A stretch of 64,000 nucleotides of DNA from Acorus gramineus. Taxonomy: Eukaryota > Streptophyta > Magnoliopsida > Acorales > Acoraceae. Numbering within the stretch: the first letter of the stretch is position 1; every line of letters begins with the position of its first letter. Of the stretch, positions 33,340 to 47,000 are shown in pieces. The notes below the pieces were generated by a model. It saw only the letters and a list, made by a program, of their open reading frames with translations. It had not been told where the DNA came from and made no database searches. A program made the position numbers and the translations under genes. The stretch lies in the NCBI GenBank assembly GCA_030737835.1, contig CM060852.1, positions 9,592,507 to 9,656,506 on the forward strand, in the 5' to 3' direction.

Positions 33340-33552
33340 AACGCACCTAGCACTTGTCAAGACGCGACCCCATTCCTTGATCGGGCTAAGCCGTATTTTC
33401 TCACATATTCACGAGAAATGCGGTGATTCCTCGTGCACCAAATTACAACGCACCTAGCGCTTGTCAAGACGCGGCCCCATTCCTTGATCAGGCTAGCCGT
33501 ATTTTCTCACATATTGATGAGGAATGCGGCAATTCCTCATGCACCAAATTAC
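33340..33552 (+). repeat. two-copy 107-bp tandem repeat
   Basis: AACGCACCTAGCACTTGTCA at 33340 recurs as AACGCACCTAGCGCTTGTCA at 33447. Both copies run through CCCATTCCTTGATC, GCCGTATTTTCTCACATATT and GCACCAAATTAC. Differences are mostly transitions. The unit is GC-richer than its surroundings and codes for nothing I recognise. Confidence 0.8.
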
Positions 33553-35051
33553 CTATGCAACCGCTAGAAGATCTCCACGACCTCTTGTTGAGTGGTGAAT
33601 CTTGAGTTCGACTTTGTTTGAGAACCGAAGAATGCATAAATTTGCTTCACCCTGTGGATTATTTTTTCTAGTGGTTTTTTTTTTTTACCATTGCCTATTC
33701 TAGTCCATATATTTATTTAATATTAGTAGTAAGTTTTCATAATTTGATTGGGACTGTCACCCCACTTTTGTTTAGGCCTTTGTACTAAAAGAATTTGGGA
33801 TATTGAAAATCAAATCTACGAAAAAAAACGTGCTCTATGCACTTGCTTTCTTTTGCTACCCCTCTCTAATCATTTTTCCTATTCCTCATTAAAATGTTAG
33901 ATTCATATTTTTTCTTTTCTTCATTCTATAATTTTGGCGGATGGAGTTCATCGATGATAGAGTTGATAGATATCTTTAATCAATTCTTCTTTTACGGACT
34001 ATAGCTTTATATTAATCAAGTTTAGAAATATAAACGGTTTTTAAGGTGTAACGTAGATTTTCCTCCCACGTTGGATAATGGAAAAATCCAAATAACCATT
34101 TGTATACTGTCTGAGATTTATATAGACTTTAAGAAAAATAAAAGATTATATGAATTTCAAACAATTTACAAGGGATTATTTAGATATTTACCATAAGAAA
34201 AATGCACAGAGGAGAGGAGGACAATGGTAACCCTATTGGATGAGTTCATTTAACAATCAAACCCTCACATCCCAAAAACATCATATTTATCGTATCATAG
34301 ACGGTGAGAGACATCTCCCACACTTATTCTTAAACACAAATAATTTATACAAGGGGATATAGTTAATTGTTTAAAAAGTTTAAATCTTATTCATATTTTA
34401 TCCATCATTTATCTTTTCTTTATATAAAGTAAACCAAACAATAAAAATGTCACTTTTATGGTTTCAAAAGATAACCAATCAAAATCTATTTATTTTGCAT
34501 TGAGTATTATCTATCTCTAGCTATTAGGAGAGAATAACTTTATTGTGGGTGAACTATCACACCATGAGTTTAGCCTCACATGAGATATAATCTGTGAGTT
34601 AGATAAAACAAACAACATCACAAGTATAAGCCTGAGATATTACAATATCCTTACATACTCTGAGGAACAAACGTCAAAAATTTTACATTTAATTAAACAA
34701 GTGACTGCAGAAATGAGTAAACGTATCATTTTCCGACAAGGAAATAAAAAGATTGAAAGAGTAAAAATGCAGAAAAATGAATTTGTGGAAAATTCATAAT
34801 GCATATCACCCAATATCATCTTTAAAAATGTCTCTACTGTCAATCACACAATTTTATTATTTTTTTCTTTTTTAAAGTATTTCGGTACCAGTTCTACAAT
34901 AAAGGTCCGGTGCTTAATTGAACTGAAGCAAAGAACAATTTTTCAGTTGAAATAGTAGAAATCACATCATTTTGAATATGATAAAATTTGGAACATGAAT
35001 TTTGTATATCGGTTGAAAAGGAGAAAATAATTCACCTTCCATGGGGTGGTT

Positions 35052-38000
35052 TCAGGCAGAAGCCGAAAGCTCCAATAAGCCATTGTGCCGAAGCAAGGCC
35101 TCTGGCGAAGGTTCACGCCCACGAAAATTGATAAACACCTGAAAAACAGAAATTGTGAGGACAAAATGTGTCAAAATCCAGGCCAAAACCTTGCCATAAT
35201 TTTTATAATATATTTTTCCAAGGAGCTGAAGAGTGATCTAACTTATAGCATCAATGCTGCGTGTGTGTGTGTGTGTGTGTCCTGCAATAATAAATGATTG
35301 ACTAGTTCAAGAATAAGTTATTTGCATCAAGCATCAGAGTGTGAACTTCCACCAATTACTGGGACAGCAAACGAAATGAAGAAATTGTCTAACCTCAAGC
35401 GGTGCTTTCCCTCCACCAAGAGCAAGAACGGTTTCTCGGAACTTCTGACCTGTCTCTCTAATGGCCTGTATCACGACAAGATTTCTCCATCAACAGAGAT
35501 TAAAGAGTTGATCTTACAAACATGTTTACTCAATAATATGAAGGAACAAATCAGTGGAAGAAGTTCTTAAAACTCCATAAAGCATAAACTTTGTCTTCAT
35601 ATTCCTGTCTGTTTTTCTTTCTTTATATTTGAAAAGACTTTTATTCTGAAAATCGGTGTCCCCCTTTGTATACCCTGCCGGTGAGGGACCTGAACTCCCA
35701 GCCTCAGGGTGTGTTGACCGGCTAATCAAAGCTCGGTTTGCAAAAAAATGTTTAGAAGATTCTGTCTTTTTGCATACTTGGATGTTTACGGTATAAATAT
35801 ATCTCATGGACATCCCCCACCCATCTCAAAAATCCTCTAGAGCGCATAAAAGGATGAATGCAAAAACCTTTTACATTATCCTACTATATTCATCGGTACT
35901 TAACACACGTAGAGGAACTTCATGCACATACGGATATCACAAGCTTAGATTGATTAACATTGTGGAATGATAAGGTGAGTGCATTGTCCACTAAGGTCTA
36001 TTCCTTATGTTTACTTAAGCGCACAATTACTCAAGTTGAGAGCCTGTGTTAAAGATGAGTTCGATTCTATTTTGACTTTCAGGGTAGGCATGATCATATT
36101 GCTATCACTTATCTCCTGCTCCCACCCCCTCTTCCCCTTCTTTTTTTTTATCTTCCTTATATGGTTGGTAGACCCAGGTCCGCTATAGTGCATCTAGAGC
36201 TATGATGCAAATCAGGAATCGGAGGAGGAATGGAACATTTAAAAGATAGGGATATGACAAACTAGAAGACCTTTATTGCTCAACAAACCATAAATACAAG
36301 TCAAAAGGGTTTGAAAGGCCTCTTTCAAATTCACAAAATAAAATACTAAAACTTTATGCTCTTTTTGCACCCCCCCAAAGGGGTTTATTTATAGACCTTT
36401 AGGAGCAATTTGATTGGGCCATACATATCATTAAACCAATTTGATTAGTCCATACACATCACCTAATGGAATAATTTGATTGGTTTGTAGACATCGTCAA
36501 AACCAATATGATTGGTCCATCACCTAATCCTAACAAATTATTATCCAATACATAGATAAAATAAAAAAAAATTACTAACTAATTATCTAGGTAATCCTAA
36601 AATAAATCTAATCCTAAAATCAATTTAATCTACTCTGCATCAAGCGATAACTAAATTTTCATTTAATTTAGGTGGTGAGCTCCCACCTTTTTTAAAAAGA
36701 AAAAGAGAGAAAAAACTATTTCGACTCAGACTTCTTCCTGAGATGTGCTCCAATGCCAACCATTCTGATGGGGACGAGACTGGTAGGTGCTGTAGCAATA
36801 AATGCATTATTCTAATTTTTGGTTTTTAAGGTGACTCTTTTTTAAATCACTGAGCTATCATTATCTGAGAATTGGTGTAACAATTAGTTCATTTTGCATT
36901 ACCAGTAGGGGTAGTAAACGAGCCGAACGAGCCGAGCTTTGACCCACTCAGGCTCGGCTCGTTTAGTATCGGGCTCGGCTCGGCTCAGGAACGATCTTTA
37001 TTTTGTATTCAAGCTCGGCTCGTTGGGTTCGTGAAAAGCTCGGTTGAAGCTCGGCTCGGCTCGTTTGTTAAACAAGCCAAGCCGAAACTCGAATTAAGGC
37101 TCAGCTCGGGCTCGTTTAGCTAAAAAAAATCTTGTATAGCATTTGAGAAGTCACATTTCACAAATCATAACACCTTATACATGTGAAAGTAACATAAGCT
37201 CGGGCTCGGCTCAGGCTCGGCTCGGGCTCGGCTCGTTCACCTTTTTTCTGTTAAGTAAACGAGCTCGCCTAGGCTCGGGCTCAAGCTCGGCTTGTTTACA
37301 AACCGAGCTTTATAAATTGTTCAAACTCGGCTCGTTTGTCTAATCGAACGAGCTTGATCGAGCTTTAACCGAGTCAAGCCCAAGCCGAGCCTGAGCTGCT
37401 CAACTCGTTTACCAGCCCTAATTACCAGTCAGGAAAATTTATTTTTTTGTCTAAAACAAAACCCAATGTAATAAAAAATTGCAGACCCTAAAACAATAGT
37501 AAAATCCAACATGACTGGTCACACTGCAAAAATATAAGACTGTTATGGAAGCATTGATGGAAGACAATGTAACGGTATATATATAACATAAAAACACCTT
37601 TTCGTTGTCCAACCCAGCATCCTCAAATGCCGAAAAAGCATCTGCTGATAACACCTCCGCCCACTAGAGGAAACACAGATCAATAATCAGAAAGTACCTC
37701 ATAAAAACAAACACTTGGGGAAAAATAGCACCTGGAAAAAATTGAGTCTGCAGGGATCTCAACAATATTTTCCACACATCAAAAGGAATAGTTCCAACAA
37801 TAAAATATAAAATGAAAAAGCCAAAAAAAAAAAGTTGAATAACTAGTGGAACTTCAAATAAATATCTACAAGGGATACCTTGTAACTATAATATCCAGCT
37901 GCATATCCACCTGAAAACCCCCCCAAAAAAAGTGAGCCCAAATGTATGAGATAAATCCAAAAAAGGAAGCTAAATAGTGATAAAATAACGTCAAACCTGC

Positions 38001-41000
38001 AAATATGTGACTGAAACTACAGAGGAATCTGTCCTCTGGCAACGGGAGCATAATTTGTGTCCTCTTGCTTACTCTCTGATCAACATCATAAATAGATTCT
38101 GACCCTCCAGGTACATATTTTGAATGTAGCTCCAAATCTAGACTAGCAAATCTTAACTGCAAGTTCAGTTGCAACCAGTTACTACCCACATCAACCAAAT
38201 CAGCTGCTACTAAACTTGGCACCAAGTATGATTTTACAACAAAATCTTCAATATAATATAGGATGACAAATGAGCAGCTGTGCACCAGCACAAGCTGTCT
38301 TACACACTTCCATTGCATGCCCTTTAGTAACGTATAATCTTTAAACCAATACTTCCTGACATCCAATATCTTCTTCAAAAAAAAGAGAGAATTTTCATGT
38401 CTGACAATAAACTCTAATTTGTACTAGCCAATTCTCTTTGATAACTATTTGTGCATTATTATATATTAGAATGTAAATTATAAGTTCAATATGCGTTTAC
38501 AGCTACAAAGAACGTATGCTGTCAAGAGTAATATTTGTAGACACCGTGGGTCAGCATGACCTGGGGGCGAGACTATTTTGCTGCAGCCTGTGCAGTGACT
38601 GCAGGAGCGCAAAGCAGTTGCTTTTTGGTTAGGAAAAGTGAACACCATGAGAAAGTATAAAAAGTCGAACTTGGAAATTCTGAACGGAGAAGGGAATGAG
38701 CAAACAAATTAAGAGACCACTAATTACAGGCATGACATAATGCTTACATTGACGATAAATGGGAGAACACAAATTTTGTTTGTGTCTATTGAAATGGTAC
38801 CCTTGTATTCCATGGAAACATGAGTTAGCTGTGGAAGATTGGAGCCATCTATAAATTTTCTGACTAATCAGCATTTAGATACCAAAGAACCAGGGTTTAC
38901 AGTTTAATTCCATATTCATGATGTATGTTCCTATAATACCTAATTCATGGCAATTATTCTCAATTAAGATCGAAAGAAACAACCTCCCACAATGATCAGC
39001 AAAAAATATAAGTAACATGAAAGCAATGCAGAAAGATTTATTTTAAAATAAACATACAAGGCAGGAGGTGACTGTTTCAATTGAAGTCCACCAGTGGATC
39101 CTACTGAACTCACCAGAAGGCAATCAACGTAGTGAGTAGAATGGATGATTCATTTCCACTTTTGGCGACGCACAAAAGCAATGAATAAAGTACGATATTA
39201 GACTAGTTTTTTCAAAATATATAGCTTGGGAATGTACTGGAATTAGGTGCACTACCCAAAAGTATTTAGATTCCAGAGAACAGGGCTAACTTTTTAAATA
39301 ATTTGGTCAACACACACACTAGTCAATAATTACTCAAGTCAATAATTATTCAATTAAGGGCAAAGAAATAAACTTCCAGCGATGATCAGGAAAAAAAGAT
39401 CTGCAACATAAATTCACGGCAGAAACATATATTCCTTTTATTAATAAACACCTACCGAAGTATTAAAAAAAAAAAGCATTGAATGATGAGCACCTGACCA
39501 TAAAATCCACATGGCTTGCTGACAAATTAACATGTTAAACTAACCTGACGAAGGGATAGAGAACCAGCATTAAAAGTCCTAGCTGCCAGAAGCTTCAAAT
39601 ATACTTCTTCAGGAAGGGGATCACCAGTTTCATAGTGTCTTGCAATGCTCATTAGAGTATCCCTGGAACATCATACAGAATTATCAAATAAAAATGTTTC
39701 TTACACAATTACACAAGTATAATTTGTAATCCAAGGCTCTGAATACTAAACAGTACCCCTCTCTTCCCCCCCCCCCCACATAGTTTGTGTGTGTGTGTGT
39801 GTTGAATGACTATAGCTTAAATGGTGCCTGGTATTCTTCTTGAAAAATATGCAATACCCATTAAAATGTATATCCATTACACCATGTTGTACATTAGCAG
39901 GGGAACAACCCAACCCATACAAATTGTCAAACTGACCATCAGAATATTCTACCTAAACAAACGATATTATTACTTTTTCAGATCTTCCTGCAAATAAGCA
40001 AGAAAAATTATCAGCCTTGCCAATTGACATATATCTCGTAACAATGGTTCATTGAATTTAAAATAAAAATAAAATATATTAGACAATGAGCACGGATAGT
40101 TTATCATAATGTGAAATTTTTATTTCAAAATCACTCATGGGCAGTGATAGAAGTATGAGAAGGGTTAAAAGAAGGAAGCTAATCTGACTTATGAGGTATT
40201 TAGGTGTATCAATAAGAAAATATCACCTTTGATAACACCAGTTCTCCATAAATTGGGATGGTAGTTCAACAGCATCCCATTCGATTCCTCGAATTCCTGC
40301 GACCAGACCTTCATCTTGTTTGGTGAGCATATGTTGCAATGCATGACCAAACTCATGAAAGACAGTCTCAACCTGAGTATCCAAGCAAATATTTGCCTTA
40401 GCCACTCATAAAAGAAATTAAGCACACAAAGATCGATAATCATATCCTTAGGGAACAACCAATATATTAAGCCATACATGCAGTAAAAATAATAAATATT
40501 ATGCATCACTGTCCCAATCAAAGGAAGTGGATCAATTGCCCTATACTTGTGATAGTTGTTTCTTGGGGGAACGGTATCATATGAACATAAATACTAATGT
40601 GTGAGGCACTTACCTCACGGAAAGTCATAAGACTCGGCTTGTCACCAACTGGAGGTGTCTGATTGCACACCATGTGGGCAACAGGCAGCCTAGCACTGGT
40701 ACCATCACGTGCAAATACACGACTCCGAGAAAGTACTTCATCCATCCATGCTCCACCGCGTTTTTCAGAAGGCCTTGAGTAAGGATCAAAATAGAAATAC
40801 GCAATGGGATCTCCTAATGAATCTTTCACACAATAGAATCTGACATCATTATTCCAAACCTGGAAAGTTGAGAAACACTCTCAGATAGTAAGAAGTTACA
40901 TGAGTTCTAATCACAAACACCAAAAAACTAGAGTATATACTATGTACCGGAGCTAAACCATCAGCTGGTTCAATGTTGATATCAAAGAGGGTCTTTGCAA

Positions 41001-44000
41001 GACTAAAAAGGCCATCCATAACTTTTGGCAGTGAGAAAAATGGCCGAAGCTCCTCCTGTGAGGTTAGAGAAGATGAATTTTTAGATATTTAATAAAATGA
41101 AAAATGTTGTCCTAGCATAACGAATCCATAATTTTTAAAGAACCGGTTGGAATCCTACCACCAAATTTGTTAAAATTTATGTACAATTCCAAAAAGGATA
41201 AAGCTGCACAAATAGGTGTGCAACTATTAATCACATGTATTTTATAAGCTGATGGATGATTTTATTAATTTTAATTCTCTAATTATCACGCTTTCAAATT
41301 TTTATAGGTATATTTGAGATGAGAATACTATATTTACATGGTAACCATAGTTCACACAGAGTCACATGGTTATCATAATTCACTAGTTAAATAATAAATT
41401 AATGAATAATAATTACAAAAATAACCATTGCAATTCAATTAAAAATAAACAACCAAATACAAAGATGAGAAAACTCATTACGACAACAAAAAAAAATATC
41501 ATAATTCTGAAGCCATCAATCAACCAAAAAGAAAATCACAATACAGAATCCTAACCAAAAGAGCAAATAATCATGTGACCAATTAAAGCATCACCTTTAC
41601 CAATCACTATCCAAGCAATTAGGTTAGCTATTTATTTTTTTGTAGTTTCCATCAAATCTCAACTAATCATATATTTCAATTGCAACTATCACAATTAATA
41701 GGCCAAGTCCATTAAATATCTCCTTGACCCATTTATTATACCTAGGCAAGCTGGCCCAGGCGCTCCTGATAAACAGGCCAGTTAGGCAAACACGACCCAT
41801 ACGGGTCTGGTGTTAAGATAAATCATGAATGATAAACCATGCGCATTTTTGGGAGAACTAGGAGCCACAGATGAAAAACTATAGATCCGGTTTATATAGA
41901 AGATTCAGCTGAAGAGGTAATTTTGAAGCTCAAATAGTTGAGAATGTCTCAGGCACTAGTGTCCTATTCCAGCATATAAATATCAGATAGTTTCAACTTT
42001 TTTTTATTGAGCAAAGGTAGACCAGGTAGTTTAAACTTCAGTTATGAAATCCATGTTAATGTCATCCAACAATGTGTCATGTCACGTTCTTCCCCAATGG
42101 GCATCATACTAGAGCCAAAGCTTCACATGGTGTCAGATGACTTCAAAGCTTCATCTCCAGAATATTTAAAGAAGAAAAATTCTCTTTGAAGTATGCAAAT
42201 AGGCCTCTAATTAGCATATCTATCATATCCCAATGAGTAAAAAATGAAAAAGGAAAATTCGGGATCAAAATACTGAAGGAAACATTCAATAATAATTTCT
42301 TGTTATGATACCAGAAAAGGATATCATCAATATAGCCGATGATAATAATAAAAAAAATCATTATTTTTGTGTAAAAGGTATACAGAACTGGTTGTATGAC
42401 AGTTTGACGCTGTGACTGATGAATTGCCATAGAGATAATCAGACACACTATATAAAATATGCTTTTGCATCGCATCATGTATATGTTTCCAAGTCTTAGA
42501 GACTTAAAGAGTTCTCTTTGGTTGCATGAGACCACTAACAGGCGCCACTACTCACCAGCCGATTTTGACAAATAACATCATAGCATAGCCCTAGTAACAA
42601 ATAAGGGTAATTAGCACTTTTAGCCCCCCAAAATTGAAAATTTACAGAAATAGCCCCGCCACCCGAATATTTGTAAAAACTAGACCCGCTGATATTTTAC
42701 ACTGGAGACGGATTATATATAATCCGTCTCCAGTGTTGCAACCCGTAACTGCCCCATTTACAATGGAGACGGATTATATATAATCCGTCTCCAGTGTAAA
42801 TCACCCCTTTATTGAATTTACACTGGAGACGGGTTTTATATAACCCGTCTCCTGCAAACGGATTGTATATAATCCGTCTCCTGAAGACGGATTATATACA
42901 ATCCATTTTCAATCTTAATTTTTTTTTTTGGTTGTATACATTATTGGTTATCTCACCTGTATAAAAATTCCTGCTTGAACATGCATAAATATAATAAAAA
43001 TGCATTGATATTTGCATAAATCCATTATAATCACTTGACTCCTGTTTCTAAACACCAACGAAAATACATAAATACAATAAACACAAATGAAAATGCATAA
43101 ATATAATAAACATGTTTTACATCCCATAAATACAATCATCCAAATATTTTCATAAGTCCTTTCTTTTTAGCTTTTCTCGGAGCAGGAGGTGCTGATGAAG
43201 AGGGTACGTCAGTTGCTGTGGATGGCGGCACACCTGATTGTGGTGGAGTGGTAAATTGTTCGCCCGATCCCCGACTGACAGTAGTAGAAGTACACCAAAC
43301 CCTGCGTGGTCCACGAGTATATGTCTGGAGTGTCATCTGTGGAGCTCGATCAGGAGCTGGGGCTGGTTGTTGTGGTTGCTCATCGATTTCTGCATCGAGT
43401 CGTACATCATTGAAGAACTCATCAATTGTGAATTCAGTGTGAGCGAAACTATCATCTACGACATCCTCAGAATCATCAGCATCTGTAGATGCACTGGAGG
43501 TACAAAGTTGTCCCCTGTCTCCCATCATCGCCTCTGCATAGTCACGTGTCACAGCAATTATACGATCCCACTCATCGCAGTTGGGGTATAAGACCAACCC
43601 CCTTGCAAGCACCTCGGTAATGTTCTGTGTAACTCCCCCCTGTTAACAAAAGTTTCAATATGATAAGTAGTTATAAAATCATTTATCACTATCTAAAAAT
43701 GTAACACGCGTTTAAAATTCTTACCGAATTTGGTGCGACATAGCCTGGATGGTACTGTGGGGGTGGTGGAGGTGTGATATGTCTGACTATTCTCTCCCAG
43801 TACCACTCCATATATCTCCTCGAACTCCGGGTATGAGAGAATTGGTGGATGTGATCCAATCGTTGGTCCCAACGCTCGATATAAGTCTGGTGAAAAACTA
43901 TCCAATTCACATCCTGTCTACCTCGTCTGTTTACCCGGTCGATGGCCTCTACATCAGATGGAATGTCCTGATGCCATCCAAATTGACGTGCGACTCGATC

Positions 44001-47000
44001 TGGCACGTGCATCTCCACAATATCAAAGCAAATGAGTGGGACCCTAGCCGTCCACAACTTCATATGATCCATACATGCAGGTGGTAGTGTCTCATATGTC
44101 CCAGCATATGGTTTGCTTCCGATAGCCTTTGCTATAGTTGAATCTCAGCATATGGTTTGCTTCTAGCCTTTGCTATAGTTCTCAACTATAGCAAAGGCTA
44201 TCGGAAGCAAACCATATGCTGGGACATATGAGACACTACCACCTGCATGTATGGATCATATGGAGTTGTGGACGGCTAGGGTCCCACTCATTTGCTTTGA
44301 TATTGTGGAGATGCACGTGCCAGATCGAGTCGCACGTCAATTTGGATGGCATCAGGACATTCCATCTGATGTAGAGGCCATCGACCGGGTAAACAGACGA
44401 GGTAGACAGGATGTGAATTGGATAGTTTTTCACCAGACTTATATCGAGCGTTGGGACCAACGATTGGATCACATCCACCAATTCTCTCATACCCGGAGTT
44501 CGAGGAGATATATGGAGTGGTACTGGAAGAGAAAAGTTAGACATATCACACCTCCACCACCCCCACAGTACCATCCAGGCTATGTCGCACCAAATTTGGT
44601 AAGAATTTTAAACGCGTGTTACATTTTTAGATAGTGATAAATGATTTTATAACTACTTATCATATTGAAACTTTTGTTAACAGATGGGAGTTACACAGAA
44701 CATTACCGAGGTGCTTGCAAGGGGGTTGGTCTTATACCCCAACTGCGATGAGTGGGATCATATAATTGCTGTGGCACGTGACTATGCAGAGGCGATGATG
44801 AGAGACAGGGGACAACCTTCGAGTACCTCCAGTGCATCTACAGATGCTGATGATTCTGAGGATGTCGTAGATGATAGTTTCGCTCACACTGAATTCACAA
44901 TTGATGAGTTCTTCAATGATGTACGACTCGATGCAGAAATCGATGAGCAGCCACAACAACCAGCCCCAGCTCCTGATCGAGCTCCACAGATGACACTCCA
45001 GACATATACTCGTGGACCACGCAGGGTTTGGTGTACTTCTACTACTGTCAGTCGGGGATCGGGCGAACAATTTACCACTCCACCACAATCAGGTGTGCCG
45101 CCATCCACAGCAACTGACGTACCCTCTTCATCAGCACCTCCTGCTCCGAGAAAAGCTAAAAAGAAAGGACTTATGAAAATATTTGGATGATTGTATTTAT
45201 GGGATGTAAAACATGTTTATTATATTCATGCATTTTCATTTGTGTTTATTGTATTTATGTATTTTCGTTGGTGTTTAGAAACAGGAGTCAAGTGATTATA
45301 ATGGATTTATGCAAATATCAATGCATTTTTATTATATTTATGCATGTTCAAGCAGGAATTTTTATACAGGTGAGATAACCAACAATGTATACAACCAAAA
45401 AAAAAAAAATTAAGACTGAAGACGGATTGTATATAATCCGTCTCCAGGAGACGGATTATATACAATCCGTCTTCAGGAGACGGGTTATATATAACCCGTC
45501 TCCAGTGTAAATGCAATAAGGGGGTGATTTACACTGGAGACGGATTATATATAATCCGTCTCCATTGTAAATGGGGCAGTTACGGGTTGCAACACTGGAG
45601 ACGGATTATATAATCCGTCTCTAGTGTAAAATATCAGCGGGTCTAGTTTTTACAAATATTCGGGTGGCGGGGCTATTTCTGTAAATTTTTAATTTTCAGG
45701 GGCTAAAAGTGCTAATTACCCAACAAATAATTGGTTTTCCAGGATTTGGCACCAGCTATAGAGCTTTGACAAGTGATAAAACTATGTCAACCTTGCCATG
45801 AAGCCTCTCATATTTTCATATGAGTGATGGAGAAAACAGCATAGCCATATGCAGCAACAAACCAAACCACATTACACATAAATGCAAGTAGCAGCAGTTT
45901 CTGCATAACCAACCATTTAAAAGTGTACGATATAATAAATATAGTCAACCAAATTCAAAGAAAACTTTGAATGTCCATTTACTGCTTGTACTTGGGAGAA
46001 GGTGGGTTCGGCTCTAGGGTGCAACTCGGGCGGGTTGGGTTGGGTTGGGTTGGAGCCCAACCTGAACCTAACCCGAAGTTGAGGGAAACCAACCCAAACC
46101 CAACCCAACCCTTAAACCTGAGAAGCTCAACCCAAGCCCAACCTGTCAGGTTTGGTTCGTGTTTAGGTTAGATTTAGGTTGGGTTGGGGTTTGACTTAAA
46201 ATCGTGTCATTTTAAACAATTAAAACTTTACGAGAGACACTGCTCCACATTAAAAAAATAAGATGAAAATGAGAAAAAATTTATTTATAGAATAAAGAGA
46301 TGAAACTATAGAGGTGATAGATTCTAAGCAAAAATAAATTGGACACTTTAAATCTTATCTCACTTATTAAAAAAATTAAAATATGACTTAGAACATTTAA
46401 ATTTATCATTCTTTACTTCAGGTTCAGGTATCCGAATTCTCAACCCAACTCGAATTAGATTCGGGTACCTGAATGCTAAAATCTTGACCCAAACCGGCAA
46501 CGCTCAAATATAGAGTTGGGTTGGATTCAACCCATCCAAGTTGCACCCCTAGGCTAGATGCTCCTTTTCAACCTCAAAGGCATGTGGGATGGTTCCATTG
46601 GAGTAGTAAGCAAATCGATCGTAGCAACCTTGCTAAATTTCAATTGCTTATTCCTCATGTGGTGTGTTGGAGCACATGGATCACTCAAGATGATGATTGG
46701 ATCTTCCAACATATGAGAGTCCATGATGTGAATACTTGGGTTATAATCACATGATTTCTTAAATAATGGGTTATCAAGATTCTAGGAGTGCATGTGCTTT
46801 AAATATTATGGGCCACACATGGTTCCAGGTGTGATGCATAGGGGGCACTTGGTGTAAGGCTTATTGCAAGATGAGGAGGGGTGTTTTTTTTGTATTTTCT
46901 TCCTTTCTCTTTCTCGGAATCCCTAGTTTCCTTTTGTTCAAGGCAATCAATATAAATAGATTGCTCCTTCTGTTTTTCAAAAAAAAAAAAAAAAAGATTG

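Larger units (their letters stand above)
31817..35051. other. intergenic between convergent UBA1 and oligopeptidase genes
   Basis: Only 3' ends face this stretch. It contains a SINE (32380-32610), a MITE (32670-32975), a 107-bp tandem repeat (33340-33552) and AT-rich filler. A T run is at about 33118-33130. The part at 33900-35050 has short phrases like AAAATCCAAATAACC and GGGATTATTTAGAT, reminiscent of long-TIR elements, but I could not pair the ends. No gene seen. Confidence 0.7.
42605..45721. mobile_element. 3.1-kb Mutator-like insertion that is one giant inverted repeat
   Basis: Ends GGGTAATTAGCACTTTTAGC and its mirror GCTAAAAGTGCTAATTACCC are flanked by an exact 9-bp duplication AACAAATAA (42596-42604 and 45722-45730), the Mutator-like length. 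The entire element is palindromic: arm 42605-44141 (1,537 nt) against arm 44182-45721 (1,540 nt), with a 40-nt centre. The arms are nearly identical: the encoded PMD exons differ by about nine residues and one codon. Each arm has, from outside in, a terminal segment, a cluster of short palindromes, an AT-rich spacer and a PMD gene part. No transposase is present, so it is non-autonomous. It sits in oligopeptidase intron 8, and the flanking exons (47203-47082 and 41055-40948) still join in frame. Confidence 0.9.

Noticed and set aside
42695..42915. CRISPR-like array of repeats with spacers
   Set aside because: The units are palindromes in tandem inside a transposon, mirrored at the other end, in a plant nuclear gene. 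Spacers are not unique and no cas genes exist.
42605..45721. CACTA element, because of the CACTGG motifs
   Set aside because: The ends are GGGTAATT, not CACTA, and the target duplication is 9 bp, not 3 bp.
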